A stretch of DNA of 37,960 nt from Flavobacteriales bacterium (GCA_016788485.1 JAEUSV010000153.1:1-37960); one strand, 5' to 3'. Shown: positions 15,573 through 24,405, counted from the stretch's first letter. Notes: generated from the sequence alone by a model not told the origin. Numbers and translations are program-made.

Positions 15573-16310
15573 ATGCGCAAGTCCTGGCTCATCGCCCGCC
15601 GCGACCTCGCCGCCTACTTCGACGGGCCCATGGCCTACATCCTGCTCACCGTACTGCTGGGCACCTGGGGCTTTTTCACCTGGTGGTACGGCGCGTGGTA
15701 CCCTGACGTGTTCGTGCGCAAGCAGGCCGACCTGAACGCCTTCTTCCAGACGGCCTACTGGACCTTGTTCGCGTTCATCCCCGCCATCACCATGCGATCG
15801 CTCGCCGAGGAGCGGCGCAGCGGCACCCTGGACGTGCTGCTCACCCGGCCCGTGACCGACTGGCAGGTGGTGTCGGGCAAGTTCCTGGCCTGCCTGGTGC
15901 TTGTGCTCATCGCGCTGGGGGCCACCCTGCCCTACTACGCGGCCCTCGTGTTCCTGGGCGATGTGGACCACGGCGCGGTGTGGTGCGGGTACTTCGGCCT
16001 TGCGTGCATGAGCGCCGCTTACTGCGCCATGGGCATCCTCGCCAGCAGCCTCTCCCGCAACCAGGTGGAGTCCTTCCTGGTGGCCATGCTCCTGATCCTG
16101 TTCTTCCACGTGGTGCTGCTGGCGCTCCCCGGCAACTTCACCGGTGCGCTCGGTGAAGTGCTGCGCGCGCTGGGCACCTCGGCCCATTTCGAGGCCCTGA
16201 GCCGGGGCGTGATCGACACCCGCGACCTGCTGTACTTCGGCAGCATCACCCTGCTGGCCTTGGTGCTCGCCGAACATAACCTGGCCAAGCGGCTGTTCAC
16301 CCGCTCATGA
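15573..16310 (+). CDS. GldF-like ABC permease (copy 2)
   Basis: A 245-residue permease with six hydrophobic spans, paralogous to the GldF at 3122-3847. Shared segments are AFIPAITMRSLAEERRSGTLDVLLTRPVTD, corresponding to VPAVTMRSFSEEKRTGTLELLLTRPLTE in copy 1, and HFEALSRGVIDTRDLLYF near the C-terminus. It lies directly between gldA and the gldG-like gene and overlaps the latter by ATGA. It is very probably the membrane channel of a complete GldAFG-type transporter. Which copy corresponds to the gliding GldF of Flavobacterium cannot be settled from sequence alone. Confidence 0.9.
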   Translation: MRKSWLIARRDLAAYFDGPMAYILLTVLLGTWGFFTWWYGAWYPDVFVRKQADLNAFFQTAYWTLFAFIPAITMRSLAEERRSGTLDVLLTRPVTDWQVVSGKFLACLVLVLIALGATLPYYAALVFLGDVDHGAVWCGYFGLACMSAAYCAMGILASSLSRNQVESFLVAMLLILFFHVVLLALPGNFTGALGEVLRALGTSAHFEALSRGVIDTRDLLYFGSITLLALVLAEHNLAKRLFTRS

Positions 16311-17833
16311 GGACCAAGGCCCGCGCGATGCGAACGCTGCTCCTTGTGGGGGCCGCGGTGGTGCTGGTGAACCTGGTGGGCACCCTCTTCCACCTGCGCC
16401 TCGATCTCACTGGCGACAAGCGCTACACCCTGAGCCCCGCCACACGGGAGCTGCTGGCGTCGCTGCCTGAGGCAGCGACCGTTACGGCCTACTTCACCGA
16501 GGAGCTTCCGCCCGACCTGGCGGTGGTGCGCGAGGACCTCAAGGACCTGCTGGTGGAGTACGCGGCCCGCAGCAACGGCAACGTGCTCTTCGAGTTCATC
16601 GACCCCGGCAAGGCCGACAGCATCGCGCGCCAGGCCGAGGAGGAAGGTGTGCAATGGGTGCTGGTGAACACGCGCGAGAAGGACAAGGCCTCGCAGATCA
16701 AGGCATACATGGGCGCGGTGGTGCGCATGGGCGAACGCACCACCCCCATCCGTTTCCTGCAGCCCGGCAGCGCGCTCGAGTGGGAACTGAGCTCCGCCCT
16801 GAAGCAGGTGAGCAACACCGAACCGCCCGCCATCGGGTTGATCCAGGGCCACGGCGAACCGGCGCTCTCCACCATGCCGCAGCTCGACCAGGCGATGGGG
16901 GTGCTGTACGCGCTGCAGCCCATGGCCCTCTTCGATACGGTGCCCGTGCACCAGCGTTTCAGCGCCCTGCTGTGGATCGAGCCGAAGGACAGCATCCCCG
17001 AGGCGCATTTCCGCCAGCTCGAAGCCTACCTCGCCCGCGGAGGCCGACTGCTGGTGGCCGCATCGCGCTCGATGAGCGACCTCACCACGAGCCCCTTGGT
17101 GGACGTGCGGCGCCCCGAGCTGTTCCGCTGGCTCGAGAAGCGCGGGGTGCATGTGGAGCCCGGCGTGGTGGTGGATGCGAACTGCGGTCAGATCCAGGTG
17201 ATGCAGCAGCGCGGCATGTTCACCGTGCAGGTGCCCATGGGCTTCCCCTACTTCCCGCTGGTGTCGAGCTTCGGCAAGCACGCGGTGACCAGCGGGATCG
17301 AGGCCGTGCTGTTCCAGTTCGTTTCGCCGATGGTGTACCAGGGCGACACCGCCAACACTTCCGCCACCCCGCTCCTGCGCTCCAGCATCCGCAGCGGCGT
17401 GGTCGCCTTGCCACAGACGGTGGACCTGCAGCGGCAATGGACGGACCTGGATTTCCTGCTCGGCGAACAAGTGCTGGGCCTTGCCTTGGAGGACCAGGCA
17501 ACGGGCCGCCCGTTGAGCCGCATGGTGGTGCTGGGCAACGGGTCGTTCCTGCTCAACGGCAGCGGCCAGCAGCTGCAACAGGTGAACCCCGGCAACATCA
17601 ACCTGGTGGTGAACGCCGTGGACTGGCTCACGGACAGCACCGGCCTGATCGAACTGCGCAACAAGGGCGTCGGCTTCCGTCCCCTGAAGGAGACCGACGA
17701 CGCCACGCGCACGGCGATCAAGTGGGCGATGCTCCTGGTGCCGGTGCTGGCGGTGCTCGCCCACGGCCTCTTCCGCTCACGCTGGCGCAAGCGGCAACGC
17801 CAACAACGCATGCAGCCCGACCATGTCCGGTAA
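16307..17833 (+). CDS. GldG-like subunit (copy 2)
   Basis: A 508-residue GldG-family protein, about 70 residues shorter than copy 1. One N-terminal span (about residues 8-28) is followed by LDLTGDKRYTLSPATREL, the signature shared with copy 1. The core contains AIGLIQGHGEPAL at the place of FLEGHGEL in copy 1, and VVLGNGSFLLN late. A C-terminal span (about residues 472-490) ends in a basic tail RWRKRQRQQR. It starts within the stop of the gldF-like gene and overlaps the DUF4340 gene by 11 nt. Probably the extracytoplasmic arm of the second complex. Confidence 0.9.
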   Translation: MRTKARAMRTLLLVGAAVVLVNLVGTLFHLRLDLTGDKRYTLSPATRELLASLPEAATVTAYFTEELPPDLAVVREDLKDLLVEYAARSNGNVLFEFIDPGKADSIARQAEEEGVQWVLVNTREKDKASQIKAYMGAVVRMGERTTPIRFLQPGSALEWELSSALKQVSNTEPPAIGLIQGHGEPALSTMPQLDQAMGVLYALQPMALFDTVPVHQRFSALLWIEPKDSIPEAHFRQLEAYLARGGRLLVAASRSMSDLTTSPLVDVRRPELFRWLEKRGVHVEPGVVVDANCGQIQVMQQRGMFTVQVPMGFPYFPLVSSFGKHAVTSGIEAVLFQFVSPMVYQGDTANTSATPLLRSSIRSGVVALPQTVDLQRQWTDLDFLLGEQVLGLALEDQATGRPLSRMVVLGNGSFLLNGSGQQLQQVNPGNINLVVNAVDWLTDSTGLIELRNKGVGFRPLKETDDATRTAIKWAMLLVPVLAVLAHGLFRSRWRKRQRQQRMQPDHVR

Positions 17834-18782
17834 CGTACGCCTTCGCGCCCTGGTGATCGTGGTGGTGGCCCTCGCGGTCATCTGGTTCATCGGCGACCGC
17901 TATGGCATGCGTGCCAAGGACCGGTCCTACCGCGATGCGGTGCTGCGCATCGACACCGCCGAGGTCATCGCACTGGGCGTGGTCCCGGGCCGGGTCTCGC
18001 GCACGCCCTGGCGGTTGGAGCGCGGCAGAGATGCCTGGCGCATCGTATCGCCGGACGACACCTTCCGCGTGGAACGCGAGGCCGTGCTGGAGCTGCTCGC
18101 CCCCCTGGCCCACATGAAGGTGAAACGGCAGGTGGGCACCATGGACCTCGTGAAGGACCGCTACGAGCTCGGCGACACCACGGCAGAGCGCCTGCTCATC
18201 ACCCTGCGCGACGGATCCAGCCAGGAGCTGCTGGTGGGCAAGAGCACCTTCAGCCCCAAAGGCCCATGGTCGCATGTGAACGTGCCCGGAGAGAAGGAGG
18301 TGTTCGTGATCGATGGGATGTTGAGCATGGCCACCGAGAAGAGCGTTCCGGAGTGGCGTCCGCGCACCGTGGTGAGCGGCGTGCCGGCCGAATGGGCGCG
18401 GCTCCACTTCGTCTTTCCCGGCAACGATTATTCGCTGGTGCGCGGTCCGGGTGGCACGTGGTCCGTGGACGCGCTCGAGGGCGATAGCGCACGGATCAAC
18501 AAGTACCTCGGCAGCATGGCGGTGAGCGAGGCGCACTTCGTGGCCGTGGGCGAGCGCGTGGAGGGCCTTCCGGAAACGCACCGATTGGAGATCACCCGGT
18601 CGACCGGGGCGCCGCCGATCGTGGTGCGGGTGTTCGCCACGCCCGATGGCCGCAACCTGCTGCACAGCACCTGCAACCCGGACAATGTGCTGTGGTTCGA
18701 CCCGCAGCGCGAAACACCGCGCCTGTTCAGGCCCATGGCCAACTGGCTGAAAGGCAGCACCCCGGTGGGTCCGCCCATGTGA
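17823..18782 (+). CDS. DUF4340 domain protein, partner of GldG-like subunit (copy 2)
   Basis: A 319-residue protein with one N-terminal membrane span (about residues 6-24, RLRALVIVVVALAVIWFIGD). The extracytoplasmic body resembles DUF4340: AVLRIDTAEVIALGVVPG, then WRIVSPDDTFRVEREAVLELLAPLAHMKVKR, SQELLVGKSTFSPKGPWSHVNVPG and, near the end, LHSTCNPDNVLWF. It aligns in position and layout with the protein at 6085-7095. It is the last gene of the gldA cluster; a hairpin follows immediately. Confidence 0.75.
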   Translation: MSGNVRLRALVIVVVALAVIWFIGDRYGMRAKDRSYRDAVLRIDTAEVIALGVVPGRVSRTPWRLERGRDAWRIVSPDDTFRVEREAVLELLAPLAHMKVKRQVGTMDLVKDRYELGDTTAERLLITLRDGSSQELLVGKSTFSPKGPWSHVNVPGEKEVFVIDGMLSMATEKSVPEWRPRTVVSGVPAEWARLHFVFPGNDYSLVRGPGGTWSVDALEGDSARINKYLGSMAVSEAHFVAVGERVEGLPETHRLEITRSTGAPPIVVRVFATPDGRNLLHSTCNPDNVLWFDPQRETPRLFRPMANWLKGSTPVGPPM

Positions 18783-18784
18783 GC

Positions 18785-18810
18785 TAACTTGCTCGGAGCC
18801 ATTCGCTCCG
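18785..18810 (+). promoter_or_regulatory. -7-like box and start-codon hairpin before the glycosyltransferase
   Basis: TAACTTG (18785-18791) weakly resembles a -7 element. CGGAGC (18794-18799) and GCTCCG (18805-18810) form a 6-bp stem that ends 1 nt before the ATG, so it could act either as a weak terminator of the gldA cluster or in translational control. Confidence 0.35.
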
Positions 18811-18811
18811 C

Positions 18812-20098
18812 ATGCGCACGCTGATCCAGCGCCTCGACCGCATCGCCCTCGCTTCGCCGGCCCGCAGCCTGCTGCTGATCCTGTCCATCGCGCTGGTGCT
18901 TGCGGGTGCGCGGCTGGCCAGCAATCCGCCCACCCTGCACGAGGACCAGACCGACAACTGGTGGCCGGTGGCCTTGAACGTGCTCCATGGCAACGGCTTC
19001 CGGCATTGCCTCCCCCTCTACTTCCCTGCCTGCGGTCCTGGCAACGACCTCTCCGCCATGCGCGAACCGTTGCCCGTGCTTGTCTACGCCGGCCTGGCCT
19101 TCGGCCGGGAGGACGTGTGGAGCGTGGCCCTGTTCAAGGTGTTCCTCTTCCTGATGATCCTGTTGCTGGTGCACCGCCTCGGACGCGCGCTCGGTGGTGA
19201 ACGCGCCGGGTTGATGGCCGCCCTGGCCTGGGCGCTCTATCTGCCAGCGGTGCAGGTGATCCCGCAGGTGGGCGGCGACCTGCTGGCCACCTTGGGCTGC
19301 ACCGGTGCCGTGCTGACCTTCCGCCATGCGCAGGACCGGGGTCGCGTGCGTGACTGGGCCGTGGCGGGCGCCATCCTCGGTGCCGCGGTCCTCTGCCGCA
19401 CCGCGGTGATGGCGCTTGTGGTCCCCCTGGGCCTGGTGCTCTGGCGACCCTGGCGTGGCCAAGGCCTGCGGACACGCACCGCACATGCCGTCGTCTATGG
19501 CACCGCCTTTCTCCTGCTCATCGCCCCTTGGACCTTGCGCAACCGGGCCGTGTTCGGCGAGTGGGTGGTGGGCAGCACCCTCACCGGCTACAACCTGCTG
19601 CGCCACAACCATCACCTGGGTTCCGAGGACCTCTACCGGTACATCGCGGCGGATGAAGCGGAGCCGGTGACGAATGCGGTGGTGGACCGTCACCCGGAAC
19701 TGGGCCCGCACCCCAACGAGGCGCAGGTGGATGCGGTGTACCGGGCCGAAGGCAGGGCCATCGTCGCGGCGCATCGGTGGGAGCACATCAAGCTCTCGCT
19801 CTGGAGGGCGGTGCCGCTCTGGACGAACTGGGGCGTGGTACAGGCCTATGGCGAAGCCTGGAAACCCGTGGACACGGTGATGCTTGTGATGCAGGTGATC
19901 CTCCTGCTCCTCTTCCTGGAGGACCTGGTGGAGGAAGCTGCCACGACCTGGTGGATGGCGCTGCTGGTGCTGGTATTCTGCGCCACCCACATGGTGGTGG
20001 TGTGCCGTATGCGCTACCTGCTGCCCGTGATGCCCATGGTGATCGCCCTGGGCGCCCGCGCGCTCGACCGGCACTGGCGACGCGCGCTGCGGGTGTAG
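18812..20098 (+). CDS. polytopic membrane glycosyltransferase (GT39/PMT-like, GT-C fold)
   Basis: A 428-residue integral membrane protein with about ten hydrophobic helices, of the GT-C class (dolichyl-phosphate-mannose mannosyltransferase or ArnT-like). These use a lipid-linked sugar and act on the periplasmic face. The first loop after helix 1 has the acidic HEDQTDNWWPVALNVLHGNG, where such enzymes carry their catalytic Asp. LIAPWTLRNRAVFGEWV near residues 230-247 is highly typical of the family, as is RMRYLLPVMPMVIALGA at the C-terminus. Acceptor and donor cannot be named. It precedes the amidoligase operon in the same direction, with an 79-nt gap holding a separate putative promoter. Confidence 0.82.
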   Translation: MRTLIQRLDRIALASPARSLLLILSIALVLAGARLASNPPTLHEDQTDNWWPVALNVLHGNGFRHCLPLYFPACGPGNDLSAMREPLPVLVYAGLAFGREDVWSVALFKVFLFLMILLLVHRLGRALGGERAGLMAALAWALYLPAVQVIPQVGGDLLATLGCTGAVLTFRHAQDRGRVRDWAVAGAILGAAVLCRTAVMALVVPLGLVLWRPWRGQGLRTRTAHAVVYGTAFLLLIAPWTLRNRAVFGEWVVGSTLTGYNLLRHNHHLGSEDLYRYIAADEAEPVTNAVVDRHPELGPHPNEAQVDAVYRAEGRAIVAAHRWEHIKLSLWRAVPLWTNWGVVQAYGEAWKPVDTVMLVMQVILLLLFLEDLVEEAATTWWMALLVLVFCATHMVVVCRMRYLLPVMPMVIALGARALDRHWRRALRV

Positions 20099-20128
20099 CT
20101 GTCCACACTGGGCGGTGGATGCCCGGCC

Positions 20129-20170
20129 TCGTACGCGCGTCGTACGCGGGCGCGATGGCCGTGACCTTTG
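20129..20170 (+). promoter_or_regulatory. promoter/operator of the amidoligase operon
   Basis: TCGTACGCG occurs twice, at 20129-20137 and 20140-20148, an 11-bp (one-turn) spacing; each copy contains the palindrome CGTACG. GACCTTTG (20163-20170) resembles the -7 element and ends 7 nt before the peptidase ATG. The arrangement is what a dimeric or tandem-bound regulator would need. Evidence is sequence pattern only. Confidence 0.5.
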
Positions 20171-20177
20171 GGCGTCC

Positions 20178-20885
20178 ATGCGCCCCATCCGCATCCTGCC
20201 CCAGCCGGACGACAGCACCTGCGGTCCCACCTCGCTGCACGCGGTGTACACCTACTTCGGCCTGGACATCCCGCTGGACGAGGTGATCCGCGAGGTGCAC
20301 CACCTGGAGGACGGCGGCACGCTGGCGGTGTTCCTGGGCCTCCACGCCCTGAAGCACGGCTTCAACGTGCGCATCCACAGCTATAACCTGCGCGTCTTCG
20401 ACCCCAGCTGGGACGGCCTTTCCAGCGAGATGCTGCGCAAGAAGCTCATCGCGCAGACGCGCTTCAAGGAGGGCAAGAAGCTCGCCGCCGCCTGCCTCGC
20501 CTACGCCCGCTACCTGAAGATGGGCGGCGAGCTCCGCTTCGACGACCCGAAGCCCGCGCTGCTGCAGAACTACTTCGACCACGACCTGCCCATCCTCACA
20601 GGTCTCAGTGCCACCTACCTGTACAAGAGCAGGCGCGAGTACACCGGCAGCAACGGCCAGAGCGTGTTCGACGACCTGCGCGGCAAGCCCATGGGCCACT
20701 TCGTGGTGCTCGCCGGCATGGAGGGCAAGAAGGTGCTCGTGGCCGACCCCTACCAGGACAATCCGCTCGGCGAGGACAGGTACTACCATGTGCATGTCGG
20801 ACGCCTCATCAACTCGATCATGCTCGGCATCGTCACCTACGACGCGAACCTGCTGATCATCTCCAAGAAGCCCCTGCCCGCATGA
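20178..20885 (+). CDS. C39-like (papain-fold) cysteine peptidase of the amidoligase operon
   Basis: A 235-residue cytosolic protein with the C39-like peptidase layout. The probable nucleophile Cys15 is in QPDDSTCGPTSLHAVY, the His174 in MGHFVVLAG and the Asp190 in VADPYQDN complete a papain-type triad. C39 peptidases cleave after double-glycine leaders, but here there is no transporter, signal peptide or membrane span, so it is a soluble stand-alone peptidase or amidase. Start ATG 20178 is preferred because it sits 7 nt after a -7-like box and places the Cys at the usual N-terminal position. Its stop overlaps the RimK start (ATGA). It may mature or release the product of the two downstream ligases; this is inference. 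Confidence 0.85.
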   Translation: MRPIRILPQPDDSTCGPTSLHAVYTYFGLDIPLDEVIREVHHLEDGGTLAVFLGLHALKHGFNVRIHSYNLRVFDPSWDGLSSEMLRKKLIAQTRFKEGKKLAAACLAYARYLKMGGELRFDDPKPALLQNYFDHDLPILTGLSATYLYKSRREYTGSNGQSVFDDLRGKPMGHFVVLAGMEGKKVLVADPYQDNPLGEDRYYHVHVGRLINSIMLGIVTYDANLLIISKKPLPA

Positions 20886-22381
20886 GGAAGATCATCGTGG
20901 TGCGCGAACCCAGGGAGTTCAACCTCGGCGTGAAGGGCGTGGAGGTCGTGAGCAGCAAGGACTACCTCACCGACCCGCGCTACGCGGAGCTCACCAACGT
21001 GCGCATCTTCAACCTCGCGAGGAGCTACAGCTACCAGAGCCGCGGCTATTACGTGAGCCTGCTGGCCGAAGCGCGCGGGCACAAGGTGATCCCCGATGCG
21101 AAGGCCATCCTTGACCTGAAGAACCCCAGCCTGGTGAAGGTGCTCTCCCGCGACCTCGACGAGATCATCCAGAGCAGCCTGGCGCACAAGGACAAGACCG
21201 AGTTCATCTTCAGCATCTACTTCGGGCGCAACGTGAACCGCAAGTACGACCGGCTCGCGCACGAGCTGGTGAAGGTGTTCCGGGCGCCGCTGCTGCGCGC
21301 ACGCTTCGTCAAGGGCGAGAAGTGGGAGCTGCGCGGCATGCGCGCCATCCCCTACAACGAGATACCCGAGGACCACCTGCCCTTCGTGCGCCACTTCGCC
21401 AAGGAGTACTTCGCCAAGAAGCGCTACGACAAGGCCCGCGACGACCGCAGCCAGTACGACCTCGCCATCCTGGTGAACCCCGAGGACAAGGCCGCGCCCA
21501 GCAACAAGCGCGCGATCGTCAAGTTCCGCCAGGCCGCCGAGCACATGGGCTTCGCCGTCGACATCATCGGTCCCGACGACATCGACCGCGTGGGCGAGTA
21601 CGACGCCCTGCTCATCCGGGAGAACACCCACGTGAACGACCACACCTACCGCTTCGCCCGCAAGGCGCAGAAGGAAGGGCTGGCCGTGATGGACGCGCCC
21701 GACGCGATCCTCAAGTGCAACAACAAGGTGTACCTGGCCGAGGTGATGGAGGCCCACAACGTGCCCAGCCCCCGCACCCTCATCGTGCACAGCGAGAACA
21801 GGCATGAGGTGGCCGCGCATTTCGGGCTGCCCGTGGTGCTGAAGCTCCCCGACTCCACCTTCAGCATGGGGGTGACCAAGGCGAAGACGCCCGAGGAGCT
21901 CGAGCAGAAGCTCAACGAGCTGCTCGATGCCAGCGACCTGGTGATCGCGCAGGAGTACATGCCCAGCGACTTCGACTGGCGCATCGGGGTGCTCGACGGC
22001 GAGCCGCTGTATGCCTGCAAGTACTTCATGGCCCGCGGACACTGGCAGATCTACAATTGGGGCAGCAGCACCAAGAAGGACCAGACGGGCGACTTCGCCA
22101 CCATGCACGTGCACGAGTGCGCGAAGCCCATCATCGACGCGGCCGTGCACGCGGTGAAGGCCATCGTGGGCGACCAGGGCCTCTTTGGCGTCGACATCAA
22201 GGAGGTCGACGGCAAGCCCTACGTGATCGAGGTGAACGAATGCCCCAACATCGACCACGGCGTGGAGGACGTGGTGCTGGGGGACGAACTGTACGCACGC
22301 ATCATCGGTTCGCTGAAGCGCTCCATCGAGCGCCGCATCGGCATCGCGCCGGCAGCGAACGCAACGCACAAGCACGCATGA
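20882..22381 (+). CDS. RimK-family ATP-grasp ligase with RLAN-type N-terminal domain
   Basis: A 499-residue cytosolic ATP-grasp ligase. ATP-grasp enzymes activate a carboxylate as acyl phosphate and join it to an amine; RimK itself adds glutamates to ribosomal S6. The first 200 or so residues (REPREFNLGVKGVEVVSSKDYLTD, NLARSYSYQSRGYYVSLLAEARGHKVIPD) match the domain found ahead of this RimK subgroup. The ATP-grasp domain covers about 230-480: Lys321 in VVLKLPDSTFSMGV, AQEYMPSDFDWRIGVL, and the metal-binding FGVDIKE and IEVNECPNIDHG. It overlaps both neighbours by ATGA. Substrates unknown; linkage to a glutamate-cysteine ligase homologue suggests a small peptide or a protein tag. Confidence 0.93.
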   Translation: MRKIIVVREPREFNLGVKGVEVVSSKDYLTDPRYAELTNVRIFNLARSYSYQSRGYYVSLLAEARGHKVIPDAKAILDLKNPSLVKVLSRDLDEIIQSSLAHKDKTEFIFSIYFGRNVNRKYDRLAHELVKVFRAPLLRARFVKGEKWELRGMRAIPYNEIPEDHLPFVRHFAKEYFAKKRYDKARDDRSQYDLAILVNPEDKAAPSNKRAIVKFRQAAEHMGFAVDIIGPDDIDRVGEYDALLIRENTHVNDHTYRFARKAQKEGLAVMDAPDAILKCNNKVYLAEVMEAHNVPSPRTLIVHSENRHEVAAHFGLPVVLKLPDSTFSMGVTKAKTPEELEQKLNELLDASDLVIAQEYMPSDFDWRIGVLDGEPLYACKYFMARGHWQIYNWGSSTKKDQTGDFATMHVHECAKPIIDAAVHAVKAIVGDQGLFGVDIKEVDGKPYVIEVNECPNIDHGVEDVVLGDELYARIIGSLKRSIERRIGIAPAANATHKHA

Positions 22382-23610
22382 CCGGCAAGAAGTTCAAGCT
22401 GTTCGAGGTCACCGGCATCGAACTGGAGTACATGGTGGTGGAGCGCGACACCCTGAAGGTGAGCCCCACGGTGGACAGGCTCTTCGAGGAGGTCACCGGC
22501 AGGATCACCGGCGACGTGGAGCGCGGCGACGTGGAATGGAGCAACGAGCTCGTGAGCCATGTGGTGGAGCTGAAGACCGCGAAGCCCACCCGGCGCATCC
22601 CCTCCTTCCAGAGGAAGTTCGCCGGCGAGGTGAAGGCCATCAACGCGCTGCTCGCCAAGCACGGACGCATGCTGCTGCCCACCGCTGCCCACCCGCTGAT
22701 GGACCCCTTCAGCGAGACCGTGATCTGGCCGCACGAGTACAACGAGGTGTACGCGCTGTACAACCGCATCTTCGACTGCCGCGGCCACGGCTGGAGCAAC
22801 CTGCAGAGCACGCACCTCAACCTGCCCTTCGCCAACGACGAGGAGTTCGGCAAGCTGCACGCCGCCGTCCGCATGGTGCTGCCCATCATCCCCGCGCTAA
22901 GCGCCAGCTCGCCCCTGCTCGATGGCAAGGCCACCGGCTTCCTCGACAGCCGCATGGAGGCCTACCTCCACCACCAGGAGCGCCTGCCCGAGCTCATGGG
23001 CTCGTTGATCCCCGAGGCCGTGTTCTCGCAGGAGGACTACTACCGCGAGATCTTCAGCCCCATCGCGCAGGCCCTGGCGCCCTACGACACCGAGCGCGTG
23101 ATGGACCACCACTTCGCGAACTCGCGCGGGGCCATCGCCCGCTTCGACCGGGGCGCCATCGAGATCCGCGTGATCGACATCCAGGAGTGCCCCGCCATGG
23201 ACCTGGCCATCGCCGAGCTCATCGTGGCCGTGACCCGCGCCATGGTGAAGGGCCGCTGGGTGAGCAACTACCTGCAGCGCGCCTGGAGCGAGAACGACCT
23301 GCTGCCCATCTTCCTGCAGGTGATCAAGGACGCCGGCAAGGCCGTGATCACCAACAAGGAGTTCCTGATCATGTTCGGGGTGCTGAAGGAGGCGCGCATG
23401 ACCGCCACCAACCTGTGGGCGCACCTTTACAACGAGCTGAAGGACGAGCTCAGCGATAACGCGCGCACCGGCATCGAGCACATCCTCACGCACGGCTGCC
23501 TGTCCTCGCGCATCCTCGCCCACACCGGCAAGGCGCCGTCCGCCGAGAAGGTGCGCGCGGTGTACACCCAGCTGGCGGCCTGCCTGCAGGACGACCGTCC
23601 GTTCGCATGA
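22378..23610 (+). CDS. glutamate-cysteine ligase family (GCS2) amidoligase
   Basis: A 410-residue GCS2-type ligase of the glutamine-synthetase-like fold. Relatives join glutamate to cysteine using ATP in glutathione synthesis, but many operon-linked copies have unknown substrates. The nucleotide/metal-binding G-x-E-x-E is seen as TGIELEYMVVE near residues 12-22. ELVSHVVELKT (about 56-66), WSNLQSTHLNLPF (about 138-150) and ARFDRGAIEIRVIDIQECP (about 255-273) match the barrel strands. Cytosolic. It overlaps RimK and the amidohydrolase by ATGA each. A genuine gshA role is unlikely because no glutathione synthetase is seen and a cysteine peptidase is coupled instead. Confidence 0.9.
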   Translation: MTGKKFKLFEVTGIELEYMVVERDTLKVSPTVDRLFEEVTGRITGDVERGDVEWSNELVSHVVELKTAKPTRRIPSFQRKFAGEVKAINALLAKHGRMLLPTAAHPLMDPFSETVIWPHEYNEVYALYNRIFDCRGHGWSNLQSTHLNLPFANDEEFGKLHAAVRMVLPIIPALSASSPLLDGKATGFLDSRMEAYLHHQERLPELMGSLIPEAVFSQEDYYREIFSPIAQALAPYDTERVMDHHFANSRGAIARFDRGAIEIRVIDIQECPAMDLAIAELIVAVTRAMVKGRWVSNYLQRAWSENDLLPIFLQVIKDAGKAVITNKEFLIMFGVLKEARMTATNLWAHLYNELKDELSDNARTGIEHILTHGCLSSRILAHTGKAPSAEKVRAVYTQLAACLQDDRPFA

Positions 23611-24296
23611 AGCTGCTGCTCACCTGCGAGCACGGCGGCAACGAGGTCCCCCCGGCCTACCGCGCCTTGTTCCATGGCGCTTCCGATGTGCTGCGCGGCC
23701 ATCGCGGCTGGGACCCCGGCGCCATGAGCCTGTTCCGCGACCTGGAGCCGCTCGCCGATGCGGCCTTCGCATCCACCACCACGCGCCTGTTGGTGGAACT
23801 GAACCGCTCGCTCCACCACCCCGCGCTCTTCTCCCGCTTCACCAAGGACCTGCCCAAGGCCGTGCGTGTACAGGTCCTGGAAGCGCACTACCGGCCCCAC
23901 CGCGAGGCCATTGAGGCCACCACGGCTTACTGGACCAAGGCGAAGGAACAGGTGATGCATGTGGCGGTGCACACCTTCACACCCGTGCTCGACGGCGAGG
24001 TGCGCACGCTCGACATCGGCCTGCTGTACGATCCCGCCCGGGCGGCCGAGAAGCGCTGGGCCGAACGCTGGCGCGCCGCGATGCTCGACATCGACCCGGC
24101 CCTGGAGGTCCGCATGAACCGTCCCTACCTCGGCAAGGCCGATGGCCTGCCCACGCACCTGCGTCGCCTGCACCGAACGCGGTACGCCGGCATCGAGCTG
24201 GAGGTGAACCAGGGCCACCTGCGGAACGGGCGCTTCCCCCAGGGGCTTTGCGCGGTGATCCGCACCGGACTGATGCGTTCACTGGAGCACGCTTGA
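23607..24296 (+). CDS. N-formylglutamate amidohydrolase-like protein
   Basis: A 229-residue member of the N-formylglutamate amidohydrolase (HutG-type) family, zinc-dependent amidases of cytosolic location. Motifs include the N-terminal CEHGGNEVP (metal-binding E-H), LRGHRGWDPGA, LVELNRSLHHPALFS (a key Asn/Arg segment), HVAVHTFTPVLDGEVRTLDIGLLYDP (metal and catalytic His) and AGIELEVNQ near the C-terminus. No other his-degradation gene is nearby, so histidine catabolism is unlikely. As the last gene of a fully overlapped operon it probably hydrolyses an amide on the glutamate-containing product made by the ligases, or recycles it. The 109-nt gap downstream holds no clear terminator. Confidence 0.92.
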   Translation: MKLLLTCEHGGNEVPPAYRALFHGASDVLRGHRGWDPGAMSLFRDLEPLADAAFASTTTRLLVELNRSLHHPALFSRFTKDLPKAVRVQVLEAHYRPHREAIEATTAYWTKAKEQVMHVAVHTFTPVLDGEVRTLDIGLLYDPARAAEKRWAERWRAAMLDIDPALEVRMNRPYLGKADGLPTHLRRLHRTRYAGIELEVNQGHLRNGRFPQGLCAVIRTGLMRSLEHA

Positions 24297-24405
24297 CATT
24301 TTCCGGCGAAGACCGTCCCCGTTCCGTTCGCGGCGTTCGGCACTTGGTCGAAGAACGGCAACACCCTGCTGCGCGACGCGTAGGTGTGAGGGAGATCATC
24401 GCGCC

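Noticed and set aside
18794..18810. Calling the CGGAGC/GCTCCG hairpin a firm terminator
   Set aside because: The stem is only 6 bp, has no T tract and ends 1 nt before a start codon, so it was listed only as a possible regulatory element.
22378..23610. Reading the GCS2 gene as ordinary gshA of glutathione synthesis
   Set aside because: No gshB is present and the gene is locked into an operon with a peptidase, a RimK ligase and an amidohydrolase, so the plain assignment is less likely.
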